From Eucommia ulmoides (taxonomy: Eukaryota; Streptophyta; Magnoliopsida; Garryales; Eucommiaceae): a DNA stretch of 64,000 nucleotides. Positions 46,107 through 59,618 of this stretch are shown here, in pieces (position 1 is the first letter of the stretch; the number at the start of each line of letters is the position of its first letter). The position numbers and the translations under genes are program-made. Where the stretch lies: positions 5,149,579-5,213,578 of the forward strand of contig CM028335.1 of assembly GCA_016647705.1 (NCBI GenBank), given 5' to 3'. The notes under the pieces were generated by a model. It did no database searches, was not told the DNA's origin, and saw only the letters and a program-made list of their open reading frames with translations.

Positions 46107-49100
46107 TTAAGCATGTGATACAAGTTGCAAGATTTCTTGGTACACCACGTTCCTTGTACAAGCAATGTTAATTTCAGGAAATGTATTTGAGTCGATGAGA
46201 ATTTTGACACTTCTGGAAGTTTGAGCCCTGGATAAAGCGACATACAATTGACCATGAGAGAAAACGGGTTGTGGTAAATAAATGCCAACGAAGTCCAATG
46301 TTTGACCTTGTGCTTTGTTAATAGTCATTGCAAAACTTAGGCGAATAGGAAATTGTGTCCTCTTAAATGGATACACTCCGCTTTCGTTTTCCGGAGGTAG
46401 TAGTGGAATTCTTGGAAGAAAAACTCGGTCACCTTTATGTATTCCGACAGCTATTTCAGCATCTATCATATTCGGGTAGAATTTTTTACATACCAAACGG
46501 GTGCCGTTACACATTCCTTTGGATGGATCTATGTTACGTAGGAGAATAACAGGGCAATTTGGTTTAAGGCGTAATATATGCGGTGGCAATCCAGTAGGGT
46601 TTAGTGTATTGATAAAATCATCTTGGAATCTATGATCTGAAATGTCTAAAGGTTCATCATAACTAATATACTCTTTCGAAATTCCTGGAAATTGATCTAT
46701 TAGGAAAGAATTAATATCGTCAACCATGTCATTTTTTGGGGCTAAAATTGCACGATTAATGAAGGCATCAACATTGTTAACATAGTCAGATAAATTTGAA
46801 AATGTCGCATCAATAAGTGCATTTAAAGGGCTATGAATATTATCATTTAACGACATCGAAGAAGGAATTTTTATATTATCATCGATAATAGTCTTCTCTT
46901 TTCCATCACCGACTCGCAATAAAAAATTAGAAAACTCTGGGTCTAATCTTGCACGCATATTTTGAGTTAATTTTATTTTTTTCAAGTGTATTCCACAAAT
47001 GTGATTAACTAAACTCGAATCAATGGTTTACCCGATAGTTGAATGAGGCAGTACAGGCAAAACTTGTCTAAAATCACTACCAAATACAACGACTTTTCCA
47101 CCAAATAGAATATCTGAGGTACAAACATCACGTAACATACACTCGAATGCCTCTATTGCTTGTCTTTTTACCATTGGTGCTTCGTCCCATATGATAAGTT
47201 TGACTTGTTGGATCAAATTTGCCAATCCGCTTTGTTTGCTAGCATGGCATGCGGTGTCGTCATCCACATTAAGTGGAATTTTAAATCTTGAATGTGCAGT
47301 ACGACCACCTGGTAATATAGATGCAGCTACTCCTGAACTTGCAGTAGTGAGAGCATTGTAACCCTTGGATCTTATGAAAGCGAGCAATGCACGATACAAA
47401 AATGTTTTCCCAGTGCCCCCTGGCCCATCAACGAAGAAAGAGCATGCTTTGTTAGAAAGGGCATAATGAACAATTGAATTAAAAGCGGCTTTTTGTTCAC
47501 TATTGAGTTCATCAACACATTGAAGGTCGAATTGTGAAACTTCAATACTCATTTCCTCATCAATTTCTTTAGAGCCCCTTCGTACATCTTCGTTAGTAAC
47601 ATTTTCTTCAATAATAAAGTAATCATTGATATTCTTGCCCATTGATTCGAGTTGCGACCCTATTATTTGAAGTGTTTTTTTGTGGCTAGCATAAGCGCTC
47701 ATTCCAGGAAGGCGCAAATAGTCCTCACATAAATGTTATTCAAATTCAAGCCAAAGAGCACGTGCATTTACAGGGTTACAATAGATAAGGATGGTAGCAA
47801 AAAGGTGCCTCAATGCAGCAGGCATTTGATATAACGATGACTCTCGTACGCATAATTGTAGGCCATTATCAGCATGCAACAAACCACGTAGCAAACAAGC
47901 TTCCCTAAACGAATTTGCTCGAATTCCATCAACAATTTTCAATGCTTCAAAAGAAGTTGGACCCTTTACATGGTTTAATAACAAGCGTAAATAATATCTG
48001 TCTCCTTCAGTAGGGTTGACTGTAACGATACGACCAATGGAGAAACCTTGCTTCCGTGGGGTCCATATTTTGTCCTTTTTATTCCAAACATAATGCTCAG
48101 GAAATTCACGATATAAGTAATTTTGTGCATTAGCATCAATTGCATTCATGTGAAAGAATTCAGTGAGCATTGTCTTTGTCAAAGGAGCAAAGCTAACAAG
48201 ATTTAACAAATTAGTTGAGGGAGGAAATATCAATTGTTGTTGGTCCTCTAGGTGAAGCTGTAAATTTATAATAGCAGGAAATATTTCGTTCATCAGAAAT
48301 TTGTAAACTCTCCACATAGCCTCAAGAGGTGATACCCATCTGGCAGATTGGTACAAATCAATCTCATCAAGGATTGTGTCAGCAGTTGCTACTACTTGAA
48401 ATGCTATTCGATCATGACCCTTGTAAATATATTTGTACAAGTACTTGATCGCTTTTATCGTAGAGCAAATTTCTACATTAATATGGCAATCATATTTAGC
48501 AAGAAAATAAGGATTATAAGGGACAACCCAACGATTATCAAGGATGTGTTTGCGCACTTTTATTGTCCTTCCATTTTTTCGACGCCTATAAATTGGAAAT
48601 GAGTCTTTAGTCTGGGTAGTAATATCATTAAAGACTTTAGGATAATGATTTTTACAAGTTCCATTTTTTTCATGCAAATATTTTTAGGATTAAGTGTACC
48701 ACATGGTCCGTGCATCATATGTTTCCACACAGCATGATATAAATGGGGATTAATATCTTTATTTGGTATTTCAGCACAAACGTACTTGTTAAATATTTCT
48801 GGATTTTTAATCTTTGTTTCTCCTTTCAGGATGAGAAGAAAATGTACATGAGGTAGGCCACGTTTCTGAAATTCGATGACGTAGACATATCCGACGACGG
48901 GGCCAAAAATTTGCTTCTTAAACAAATCTTTTTTCAGTTCTTCAACTTTAGCTCTAAACACTCTTGCAAGTAAATCTGGACGATTTTGGGCTTCTTCCCC
49001 ATAAAGGAGATGTTATTTAATTTCAGACCAAGATGGATTGCACGTCATGGTTAAAAAGAGGTCTGGTTTTCCGTAGCGTTGTACTAAAGACATAGCATCA

Positions 49101-50977
49101 GCATAGCGTCTTCGCATATCTCTGGGGCCACCTATGAACGACGACGGTAGAACAATATGTTTCCCAACGTTGGCACCGCGTGTTTCGCCACTTAGTATAC
49201 TATCAATTATTCCTTGGTATAATTCTGCTCTAATATGTTTTTGGTTAAGACAAAAAAAGTCCAACCGAGAAGTTTCAAGTTTAATATACATGTCGATTGC
49301 ATATTGTTGGAACAAACGGCCCGAGTGTAGAATAAGGGAGTTTTCAAATGGCCTTATTTGCATTTTGTAACAGTAATATTCGTGGAATGAAATACGACCA
49401 CATTTTTTTCGCCCACTTTGAAGGACTGAAAGAATTACAAATTGGTTAGAGACAAAACGAAGGCAAAAAAAAATAAAATGTACCGAAGGTATACGTAATA
49501 AGAGATATAGGCGAACCTTGAGTTTCTTTTTCAATTAATTTGGATGCTGAGGAAACTGATTTTAGATCAATTAGAGATGTTGTTGACATAGCAATACACC
49601 TAGATTTATCAATGATATTCTTATTGATTCCTGCATGCCAACCGCTCTCTCTTCAGGGAAATAAAATGGGGTATTTCAAAGGATCATAGCACCCAAAGTA
49701 GTATTGTACTCTATGGCTATAGCCCGGTTTACTATATACAATGATGTCGCGATCCCCACAATTAGTAGCCTCATCACTTTCTACCCATATTGTTGCAACT
49801 TGTGATGTAGAAGGAGCATTGTATACATGTTGATCCAAGCTGGGGTTAGCACGTATTACAATTTCATGGTTAATAAGGTTTGGTAAATCCCTTAAGGTCC
49901 TAAAGAAGATCGTGTAAGGATTTTTACTTAAGGTTGACATTAAGATATTCAAGATATCAAAGTTTAGACGATCAGATAATTGCATTCTATTTTGGATTTC
50001 ATGGTCTGTATCGTAGATGTATAATTGCAAATAAGTTGGGTTTCCATCAGCAGGAAGTAATGAATTGATGTGATGGTAGACTTGACCTTGTGCTTTGAAA
50101 GTGTAAATACCATTGCTTCTCTTGCAAAGGTCCTTATCGTACTTCACACCGAATGACGTGAAGGCAAATGTATTGTTGTAGGTGCGAATATATGTGCGAA
50201 ATTCATTGGATTGGATAGAGTTCGAAGTTAGCAATTCCCACATGAAAGGGGGCATATTGTTTGAGGCAAGAGCAATTTCCCCATTCGAACAACAAAATGT
50301 GATCGGCTCATACTGGAATCGGACAGCGTTGCAAAAAGAGCATGCCGAAATAGGTTGCAATTGAGAAGGCTCTGAAGGTACAACTTCAAATACGGAACAG
50401 TCTGACTGTATTTTCTTTTACCTTGAAATGACATAATTAAGATAATTCAATTTGTTAGATATCAATAATACAACAGAAGGTTATGAGGTATGGGTGGGTA
50501 TTAAGGATGCTCAATAGTCTTGCAACTAATTACTTTTATCCTGTAGAGAGGCTTGTACAGTAAAAGGGGCCCGAATTTGAATATGGTCCCTAAAGAGTTG
50601 GAACAAAAACGAGAAAGGGAAAAAAAAAATGATAGATGTGAGGTCAGGGAGAAAATAGTATTTTTCAAATGCATATTTTTTGTGATTAATGATGCATTTG
50701 TCACCTTTCTGAGAATACTATATAAAATAGCAATAGATAATAGGGAGAAGAAAAATGGCTCTAACATTTGTTCTCTTGGGAGATGAGTCGTCTGTTGTGT
50801 GCTTGTTGTACACAATGATGCAACTACACCCGACGCATGTTCATACATCAGTGAATTGTCTTGGGAATTTGGATGGACTGGTACAACGAATGAAGGTGAC
50901 CCATATTCATTCAAACTGGCGTTTCTACTTTGTTTTCGACGAACAGGATTAGCGTTCACTGTTTCATCTGTTTCCAA
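46107..50977 (-). pseudogene. Helitron Rep/helicase (RepHel), five lesions
   Basis: Rolling-circle transposase: an HUH endonuclease fused to a PIF1-like 5'-3' helicase. Exons inferred: about 50977-50766, about 50404-49518, 49425-46107. Seen: helitron-like N domain (FHEYYCYKMQIRPFENSLIL, PDLFLTMTCNPSW), HUH motif PHVHF (48842-48850), two-tyrosine motif KYLYKYIYKGHD (about 48415-48450), Walker A GPGGTGKT (about 47403-47426), Walker B LIIWDEAPM, DFRQVLPVLP, and C-terminal TINKAQGQT and VALSRAQ. Lesions: TGA 49653-49655, TAA 49013-49015, a one-base frameshift in the A7 tract 48664-48670, TAA 47736-47738, TAA 47028-47030. Frames rejoin on both sides of each, so decay is recent. The N-terminal start is not certain. 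Confidence 0.92.
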
Positions 50978-52430
50978 GGAAATATGTAATGATTTTTTTT
51001 GTAGCGAGTTGTGTTAGGTGTTAGGAAAACAGTGACAATACCTATTTTATAACACATCATCCTAGCTTTGTCATAAGACATTTGGCGTGCTCTTTTCATC
51101 TTTATCAGGTTGTAGGCAAATGTGTTTGGATTTACAACATGCTAGGCAAAAGAAGAAGCTGGTAGGAAAATTGTGACATATAGAATGTTAGTATAGGTAT
51201 TCTAATGATCAATTACTTCTTATTACAAAGAATAATTTATAATTCGAAAAGAAAATTAAGAGAAAGTAAAAACTTTGTGCATTTTAGCATTTCCTAGTTA
51301 TAACACAAAGCACTTATTATCATTACGTGGGAGAGAAAATGACATAAATTGAAGATGTTAAGTAACAGAATGGACAAGAAGGTCACATATATTATAACAA
51401 TTGAAGTAACAGTCGGGAAAATGAGCATTAAATTAAAGATAAAAAAATTAAAAGTATGTATGCATGTTATGGAAATCACATAACTCCAATGTAGTTATGT
51501 TTAACATAAAATAAATTTGTTTGCATAATTACCTGTTCTAAGATATTTGATTGTTAATATTCATTTTTCTTAGCACAATATCTTTACAAATGACTGGTAA
51601 AAAAATATGTTTCTAATTATTTGAAGTGGTTAAGCAAGAAAACATAACATTGAAGTTGGTTATAATTCATTTGTCTATGTAATTGACATTATTCACTACC
51701 AATTTGCATATGTAAAAATTATCTATTTGTCTTCCAAATATTTGAAAAGTAAGTATCTAAGTTTTCACTTTTTTTCCTTTTATATCTATCCCTAAATGAA
51801 GTAATTTTATTTTTAATGACTACCATGAAAATCAATTTTTTCAATATTCATCTGTATAAATAAAATTTGAAATTTCGTCCATATAAATAAAATTTCAAAT
51901 TTATCTTTTTATCTTTATAGTTCATATAAGGTAATTTTTGTTACAATTCATTTCTTAAGTGAAATTATGAAGTTGTGCAAAAGTTTCAAAATCAAAGACC
52001 AAAATCCTTTTTTTGTTATTATTATTTTAAAAGAAAAAATCAATGCATCTGTCTATCGCAATCTTATTACACCGGTAATCTTTTAAAAAATAATATTTTA
52101 TCTACTATTATCTACATCAAGGTTTGCTTTACTATTCATTTCCACACGCAAAATTACATATTTGTCTTAAAAATTTGTGAGAATTAAAAGTCAACTTTTT
52201 ACCTATTTTATGTATATTTATTATATACATGTGTATGTATGTGACAATTAAGCTATTATCTATATTATCAAAGTTAGTTTTTTTTTGTTTACTGTTCATA
52301 TGCACAAGTAAAATTGTAAATTAATTCATAATAAATTTGAAACCAATTTTTTTTAAAAGAAAGGCATTTAATATTTTTGTATATTTTATAGCAATAATAT
52401 ACATGTAAACGTAGACATTTTATTTGTATA
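50978..52430. other. Upstream region of Rep/helicase, AT-rich
   Basis: No further gene recognised. A minus frame with MKRARQMSYDKARMMCYKIG at 51040-51100 may be an extra N-terminal exon of Rep, unproven. Confidence 0.35.
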
Positions 52431-52439
52431 ATAATTTTA

Positions 52440-53740
52440 TATACGAAGTACATTTATAAATGACACTTAAGAATATTAAAAAAATAGTCACCATTTTTTT
52501 GTATTGCACACTTAAAAGAACTATTTTTTGGTTCAAAAAATTCTCAAATTGTTTAATAGAAATATAAAATACAAACATAAGTAAAATAAATATATAACGA
52601 CAGACATAAATACCGATATTTAATTTAAAATTATTTAAAGTAGTTTTGAGAGACAGTTTTAAAATAACATATGATATTTTTTGCTCTATTTAGAACAAAT
52701 TTTATATTAATTGATACTTTAAATAGTTACAGATTTTATTTTTGTACTTACATAGTAGTTATAGTTTTTTTTTTCTACTTTCATACATTTGTTGGCATTA
52801 TCATGGTCATTTTTTTTATTTTTTATTTTTATTATAATATATAAAAAATATCAATAGTGTGACTTAACTGGAAATAAAATTAATTTGATTTTACTACAAT
52901 TATATGGCTTATTTAGCTAACTACTATTCTAAATGGCACTTAAGAATTTTAAAAAAATAAGTAAAATATATATGCAATGACAGACATAAATACCGATATT
53001 TAATTTAAAATTATTTAAAGTAGTTTTAAGAGACAATTTGAAAATAATAGATGATATTTTTCACTCTATTTAGAACAAATTTTATATTAATTGATACTTT
53101 TAATAGTTACAGATTTTATTTTTACACTTACTTAGTAGTTATAATTTTTTTTTTACTTTCATACATTTATTGGGATTATCATCGTCAATTCTTTTTTTTA
53201 TTATAACATATAAAAAATATCAATAGTGTGACTTAACTTGAATTAAAATTAATTTGACTTTACTACAATTATATGGCTTATTTAGCTTACTACTATTTTA
53301 AATGGCACTTAAGAATTTTAAAAAAATAGTCACCCATTTTTGTATTGCACAATTATAATAAAAATATAAAATACTCACCCATTTTAAAAGAATTTTAATA
53401 CAAATATAAGATATAAAAATAACTAAAACAAATATGTAACTGCAGACAAAAACACTGATTTTTATTTTAAAATAATTTTAAGTAGTTTTAAGACATAGTT
53501 TGAAAATAGTAGATGATAATTTGTTACTCCATTTAGTACAAATTTTATATTAATTGATACTTTTAATAGCTATAGATTTTATTTGTGTACTTGCATACAT
53601 TTGGTGGGATTATCATCAATAATCATTTATCTTTTTAATTACAACAAATGAAAATTATCAATAGCGTTACTTAACTGGGGTTGAAATTAATTTGGCGCTA
53701 CTACTATTATAAGGCTTATTTGGTCATCTGCATTATGAAA
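52440..53740. repeat. About 380-bp tandem repeats upstream of Rep
   Basis: CAGACATAAATACCGATATT begins units at 52601 and 52981 (380 bp apart), and a diverged unit at 53443. Each unit holds TTTAATTTAAAATTATTTAAAG, TATTAATTGATACTTT, ATATAAAAAATATCAATAGTG and GGCACTTAAGAATTTTAAAA. Further partial units lie at 55030-55700 and 57420-57660. Confidence 0.8.
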
Positions 53741-55029
53741 TTGTTAAACGTGTCATTTACTAAAGATTACAATCTCAACACTTCATGTAATGAAATGAGA
53801 AGGCTATAGTTAGCTAAAAAATTGAAATTAACTGAATACAAACATTGTGTCCTAGATTAAATGATGATAAGGAAAAAAAAACATAAATATAGTTCAAGTT
53901 GAATTTATATGTCTAGTAATTAGGGATGTAAATGTTACTTGAAGAGCCGATCCGGCAAGCCCTACCCACCCGACCCAATGGCGGGTTAGTCAGTTATGAG
54001 TAGTTTTTTTCCTTGATTTTGAACCCGACCCGTCCAAATGTAAAAACGCTTCGGCTCGGCTGACCATCTACCCATACCCAATGCACCCGAACCGTAAACT
54101 CTAATAATATATATTTACCAAATAGTCCCCTAAAACATGGCATATTACGAAAAGACTTCAATGTACTCGAATCACTGGCTTCGAGGTTTCGTGCGTGCTC
54201 ATAAAGCTTCTCGCTATAATAGATTGATATGGTTAATTTTTTTGAGACTGTTGTGGCAATTTAGAACGCTCAAAGAAGAGTTGCAAATGAGAATAGTTTT
54301 GGAATATAATTGATTATAAGTTAGAGCTATTTACTTGTGATTATGTAAGTTTCACCGGAAATGCTTAAGCGCAAAGGTGTAATCAAGAAGCATGAAATGG
54401 TCGGAATTATTATTCAATGTTTGTGTTCTTTAGCAGGTCCGCATTTAGAAATTAGAAGTCATAAGTGAAATTAATATTGTGTCTCTTAATGTTAAATACT
54501 TTTTAGAATACTCTTAATTCTTTTTCTTTTCTTTTCTTTTTTTTTTTTTTAAAAAAAAAAGGAAAAAAAGAGCCCGAAAGAAGATAATTATTGAGCCAAA
54601 GATGATATTTTTTATTTGACATAATATTAATAAAAAAAATATTTGGAAATAAAAAAAAATATTGGTATCAAATTGAAGGGCCTCCTATATGTTGTTTATT
54701 GAGATCAATATAATCAGCCATGTTTAGCAAATATATGCTTTTATTTTAGATTTAATTAATGGACTATATGTCCATGTGGCTAATTATGCGAAGAAAATTC
54801 AGGTCTTATATTCGATGTGGAGATAAAATTTCGAGATTAAAATTTCATATTATTGTGTTCCAAGCTTCAATTTATATGTTAATAGTTTTCTTTAATAGTG
54901 TGCAATTTTGATCCCAAAATATTTCATCAAAGAAATTATTTTTGATATTGCTTCCTTTACAACTATAAAGCAAATTAAATGGCTAGGATTAATCATAAGG
55001 CAATCTAGGTTGACATATAATTTTTTTTT
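53741..55029. other. Mixed repeat DNA
   Basis: 53740-53900 resembles 39610-39850 near the Helitron 3' end (AATTGAAATTAACTGAATAC, GGTTATAGTT words). 53937-54110 (GGGATGTAAATG ... CCCGACCC) looks like a fragment of another DNA transposon end. 54470-54560 is T-rich and A-rich. No gene. Confidence 0.45.
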
Positions 55030-55700
55030 TTTTTTTTTATGACATATAAAAAATATCAATAGTGTTATTGGGAGTGAAATTAATTTGACTGTATTACTAT
55101 TATATGGCTTCTTTGGCTCACTACTATTATAAATGGCATTTAAGAATTTTAAAAAAATAGTCACCCATTTTGTATTGCATACTTAAAAGTACACATATTT
55201 GGTATAAAAAAATCAAATTGTTTAATACAAATATAAAAATAACTAAAACAAATATGTAACCGCAAACAAAAAGACCAATATTTATTTTAAAATTATTTTA
55301 AGTAGTTTTAGGACACAAATTGAAAATAATAGATCATAATTTATTACTCCATTTAGAACAAAATTTCTATAAATTTTGATACTTTTAATAGTTATAGATT
55401 TTTTTTGTGTACTTACATAGTAGCTATGAATTTTTTTTTTTGTATTTTCATATATTTGGTGAGATTATCATTATTAAGCATTTATCTTTTTTATTACAAC
55501 AAATGAAATTATCAATGGTGTTATTTAACTGGGATTGAAATTAATTTGGCTTTTCTACGATTATATGGCTTATTTGGTCATTTTCATTATGAAATTTTCG
55601 AATGTGTCCTTAACTGAAGTTCACAATGTCAACGCTTAACGTAATGCAATGAGAAGGTTATAGTTAGTTAAAAAATTGAAATTAACTTGAATACAAACAT
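55030..55700. repeat. Second block of the 380-bp repeat family
   Basis: A copy of the unit starting near 55261, followed at 55570-55700 by the same AATTGAAATTAACTTGAATAC tail seen at 53830 and 39750, so unit and tail moved together. Confidence 0.7.
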
Positions 55701-57419
55701 TATGTTCTGCACACACATATATATAATTAAGTGGGTAAATTACCTGGAATATTGTTAAGCGGATGTAAGAAGCAGAACTGAAATTCACATATACTCCTAA
55801 ATCAAAATTAGAGAAAAATAAAGTTGTTGGCAAGGGTAGATAAATAAAAGGAATTGAAGAGGAAGAAACTCAGTAGGCAAAATTTAAAGAAATTCATCCG
55901 TGTCTCAAATTCCATTTGACCAAACAAAGAATATCAACTCACTGAACACTAAAATTAAAGAGATTCAACATATTTCGGATAAAACTGAACATCTAAAAGA
56001 CCAAAAGGTCCATATACATGCACAACATTCACATACACACACACAAATATATAATTAAGTGGGTGAGCAATGAATTGGCACCATTCCTAGAAAAGCAATC
56101 CAATGAACAAAAAAGTTATTCACAATCAAAGTTAACGAAGTAGACATGAACTAATACAAAAAGATGGTGCTAGAGAGCTATGCATCAACAATGAAGACGC
56201 AGGTAAATTTTACATCACTATTTGTCTAAATGTCACATTCTCAATAATAAATCCCCCATATTTAGTTGGTCAAAACACTGGAATAGAGTAATGTGAGGTG
56301 CTCGGAAAAGACTGAAAGATGATACGGGTAAAAGAAATCATGTTCGCATGTCCAACAATTACTCAAGGCCTCTAAAAGCCATATATATTCAAGGCATTTT
56401 CCTATCAACTCGTTATATTCGGTGAATGGTCAAGTCATAAAATTATAAGATTCCGTACTCATCCTAGAGGGGGTCGAATAGGCTAGGCTAGACCAACAAA
56501 AATAAAATGAAATAAACAATATATTATACAATGCAATCAAAACTAACAACCGACTTTAGTTATACCAAATTGTGTTCAATAAGCAATGAAAGCCCTCAAC
56601 CACATAACGATCTACATAACATATCAGGAAGGTCTTTCCCTTCCGCCCCAAAAAGTACTCGGGTCTCAGTAGAACAAGTGCTCAAAATACCTTTTTATTT
56701 GAACAATTAAGATTTTTCCTCCTTTAATTCCAATATTGCATGGTAAACCCAACTCAAGAAAAGAATCTTTATCACCCAAAACAATCACACCAACTTAATT
56801 TAATCTAAAATAAATCAAAAGTACTTTCTCACTCAAAACCATTACTTATACTCGATGTCCCATAAAACTCAGAAAGTGTCGTTTACATTCATTAGTTACT
56901 AATCATCATCATATTTCCCAAATCTCTAGTTATATAATTGTTAAATCAACTCTTTAATGGATAAAAATATATATTTTAATTTATAATACATTAAATCATA
57001 TAAAAGAAATGTAGACATTATGATGCATGCACTTGTTGGTAAAGCAATAAATTAAAATATTATGCACAGAGTAGGGAAGCAGCAACATAGGTGACACAAT
57101 TAGGACCATTGTTACTCAAGGGTGCACTAAAGCATATGAATCTCCCAAGGGCTAAGCATGAAGCATAAGACAGAATGCAGGCTTCAACACATGGGGCATA
57201 TAAAATTAAGTTCTTATGAATATATAAGAGTCTATTTACACAATTATTTGATGTGTCAGTTCATTAACTATCAATCCTTCATGGACCAAACTAACAATTT
57301 CAATTAAGTGACAAAAAAAATAAACAAAGTATTGAATGAAACAAATTATGCAAACAAATAATTCTAATTTCACAAAGCATCCCAGAAATTCAAATGAAAC
57401 AACACACAGAATCTCTAAT
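55701..57419. other. Helitron interior, no gene recognised
   Basis: 55735-55860 resembles 58625-58760 (acceptor-like CTG, then GAACTGAAATTCACATATAC versus GAAATTGAAGTTCATATGTT), a duplicated leader segment. CCTAGAGGGGGTCGAATAGG at 56463 is a word known from plant dispersed repeats. 57420-57660 is a third 380-bp-family copy. Confidence 0.4.
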
Positions 57420-57660
57420 TAAAATATAAAATATAAACGTAAGTAAAACAAATATGTAATGACAGACATAAATATCGATATTTAATTTAAAATTATTTAA
57501 AGTAGTTTTAAGAGACAGTTTTAAAATAATAGATAATATTTTTCACTCTATTTAGAACAAACTTTATATTAATTGATACTTTTAATAGGTATAGATTTTA
57601 TTTTTGTACTTATATAGTAGGTATAGCTTCTTTTTTTTCTACTTTCATACATTTGGGGGG

Positions 57661-58570
57661 ATTATTGGCACCAAATTCTGTAAGGTTGCCTGAATTTGGT
57701 CCAAAATTATGGAACCAAACGGAAATAGAAGTAGCATTTCTATAGTGTATCCATTTAGAAATCAATGTTTCTATTCCCAAAAATGTTGGAACTGAGAGGG
57801 TAATTTGGTAACAATTCTTTTCGGTTCCCCAATATTTGATCTAAAAATGTGGGTGCAAGACCAAAAACTGAGAATAGAAACATTAAACAAATGGATTTTT
57901 TATTTTTATTTTTTCTGATCCCAATTTAGTTTTTTCTTAACAGAGAGAGGAAAAAAAATCGAAGCACTAATCAAAAGGCTTTTAATTAGTGTTTTTGTTT
58001 TTATTTCAAGAAACTTGAAACACAAACAAAAACCAGAAACGAAGAATCTGTTTATGTTCTGATCCCAGAAATTTGTTCTAAAACTCTGGGAACATTACAG
58101 TTTTTGTTTGTTTGTTTTTTGTTTCCATTTTTGCCTTTTTTGTTCCCAAATCTCTGGAAACAACAACACCATTCATACACACAGACTAGGGGGAAAAAAA
58201 AAAAAAACAGAAACAGAAATACTTGTCGAACGGCAGTTCAAATGTTTGTTTTAGTTGTTTCTAGTGGCTAATTATGCTCATCTATTAACTATTCTTGCAT
58301 TCATTTACCAGAATCATTTGGAGAGCATGTCATCCAAAATGCCTGACTGTCATCAAGGAGGAAGTTACAAAAATGTAATGAGTCCTCCATTGTTGCTTTC
58401 TATGGCTATCAATTTATATTACTTTTACTTGATACCCAAAAATATAAAAAAATAAAATAAAATAAAAAGAACATTACGCGAGACGATTATAGCGTTAATT
58501 CTAAATATCAGACAAAAGTTTAAACAAATACATTATACCACCATATAAGCTAATTCTAGGTCTAACTATC
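57661..58570. other. Probable DNA-transposon fragment inside the Helitron
   Basis: 57680-58165 repeats GGAACCAAACGGAAATAG / ATTCCCAAAAATGTTGGAAC / TTTGTTCCCAAATCTCTGG words in both orientations, like the foldback-style elements at 16262-16390. Ends are not resolved. The 66-codon frame at 58255-58455 is not recognised. Confidence 0.4.
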
Positions 58571-58870
58571 TGCACAAAAACAAATTATATGCATTTATCT
58601 ATATAATGAAGTGAGATGAGAGAAGAACCTGACAGCTATGTCGGTCGAACGTGGGAGGCGAAATTGAAGTTCATATGTTCTAAATCAAAAATAGAAACAA
58701 TTAGAGGCCAATTGGCAAATGCAAGAGAAGTAGGAGAAATTGAAGGGAAAAAAGATTAGATTGATTTATTGAACAAAAATAGAAATTTAGAAGAAATTAG
58801 GGCTCTTACCAAACGAAAATGGCGATGTAGCATGATAGGAAGGAGAATGTGAGATTTGGACCTGCCAACT

Positions 58871-58880
58871 TCATATATAG
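58871..58880 (-). promoter_or_regulatory. Putative Helitron promoter (TATA box)
   Basis: TTCTATATATGAAG on the minus strand, followed about 65 bases later by CGTTTG|GTAAGAGCC, a strong splice-donor match at 58810. A matching acceptor-like GCTGTCAG|GTTC lies at 58630. This fits a non-coding first exon upstream of Rep/helicase, a common arrangement for autonomous plant elements. Confidence 0.4.
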
Positions 58881-59370
58881 AACAAGAGACGACGCATGGG
58901 TGTGATCTCTAGCCGTACGTGGTAAGGCGATGTACTTCACTTCTGCAGAGGCCATGATAACTGAGATGGAAATGATAGGTTTAGGTGATGATTTTGTGAA
59001 GATAAATCAGAATAGATAGGATTAGGTAAGTGATCTTGTGTCTTAAGAGAGAAATGCGTATAGAAGAAGGGTTTTGGTTTTCTGTACAAAATACCTGCTC
59101 ACGGTTGTTGCAACGGCGAAATCGAACTGGAAAATCAAATATATGGAGGAAGACCATACCCATCCAAGTCAATGCCTGACTGTCCGCTCCAATCGGCCAG
59201 AGACGAGAGCCTCCATTGGGAATACCCAAAGCAGTTCAGTTTTGATATTTATTTTTTTCCTTTTGTTTACTGTTTCTGCACAGATAAAGAAGTGTCAATT
59301 TGTGTAGTCCATGATTTACTGTGTAGCCCATGCTTTATCCACCCAAGCCCATGCTTTACTGTGTAGTCCA

Positions 59371-59618
59371 TTCCGTCAGAGAAGTGTCAATGGTTTTTTT
59401 TTTTCCTTTTTTTATTGCTTATGTATAGTGAAAGTGCTTGTGGATAAAGGAGAGGTCGAGTGGCTTTGTGGAAAATATATATGTCAGCTAAGGATTCCGT
59501 CAGAGAAGTGTCAATGGTTTTTTTTTTTTTTTCTTTTTTTATTGTTTTTGTATAGTAGAAGTGTGCTTGTGGATAAAGGAGAGCTTGAGTGACTTTGTGG
59601 AAAATATACATGTGAGCT
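59371..59618. repeat. 124-bp tandem duplication near the Helitron 5' end
   Basis: TTCCGTCAGAGAAGTGTCAA starts copies at 59371 and 59495; both continue with a T run, GTGCTTGTGGATAAAGGAGA and TTTGTGGAAAATATA. Near-identical, so recent. Confidence 0.85.
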
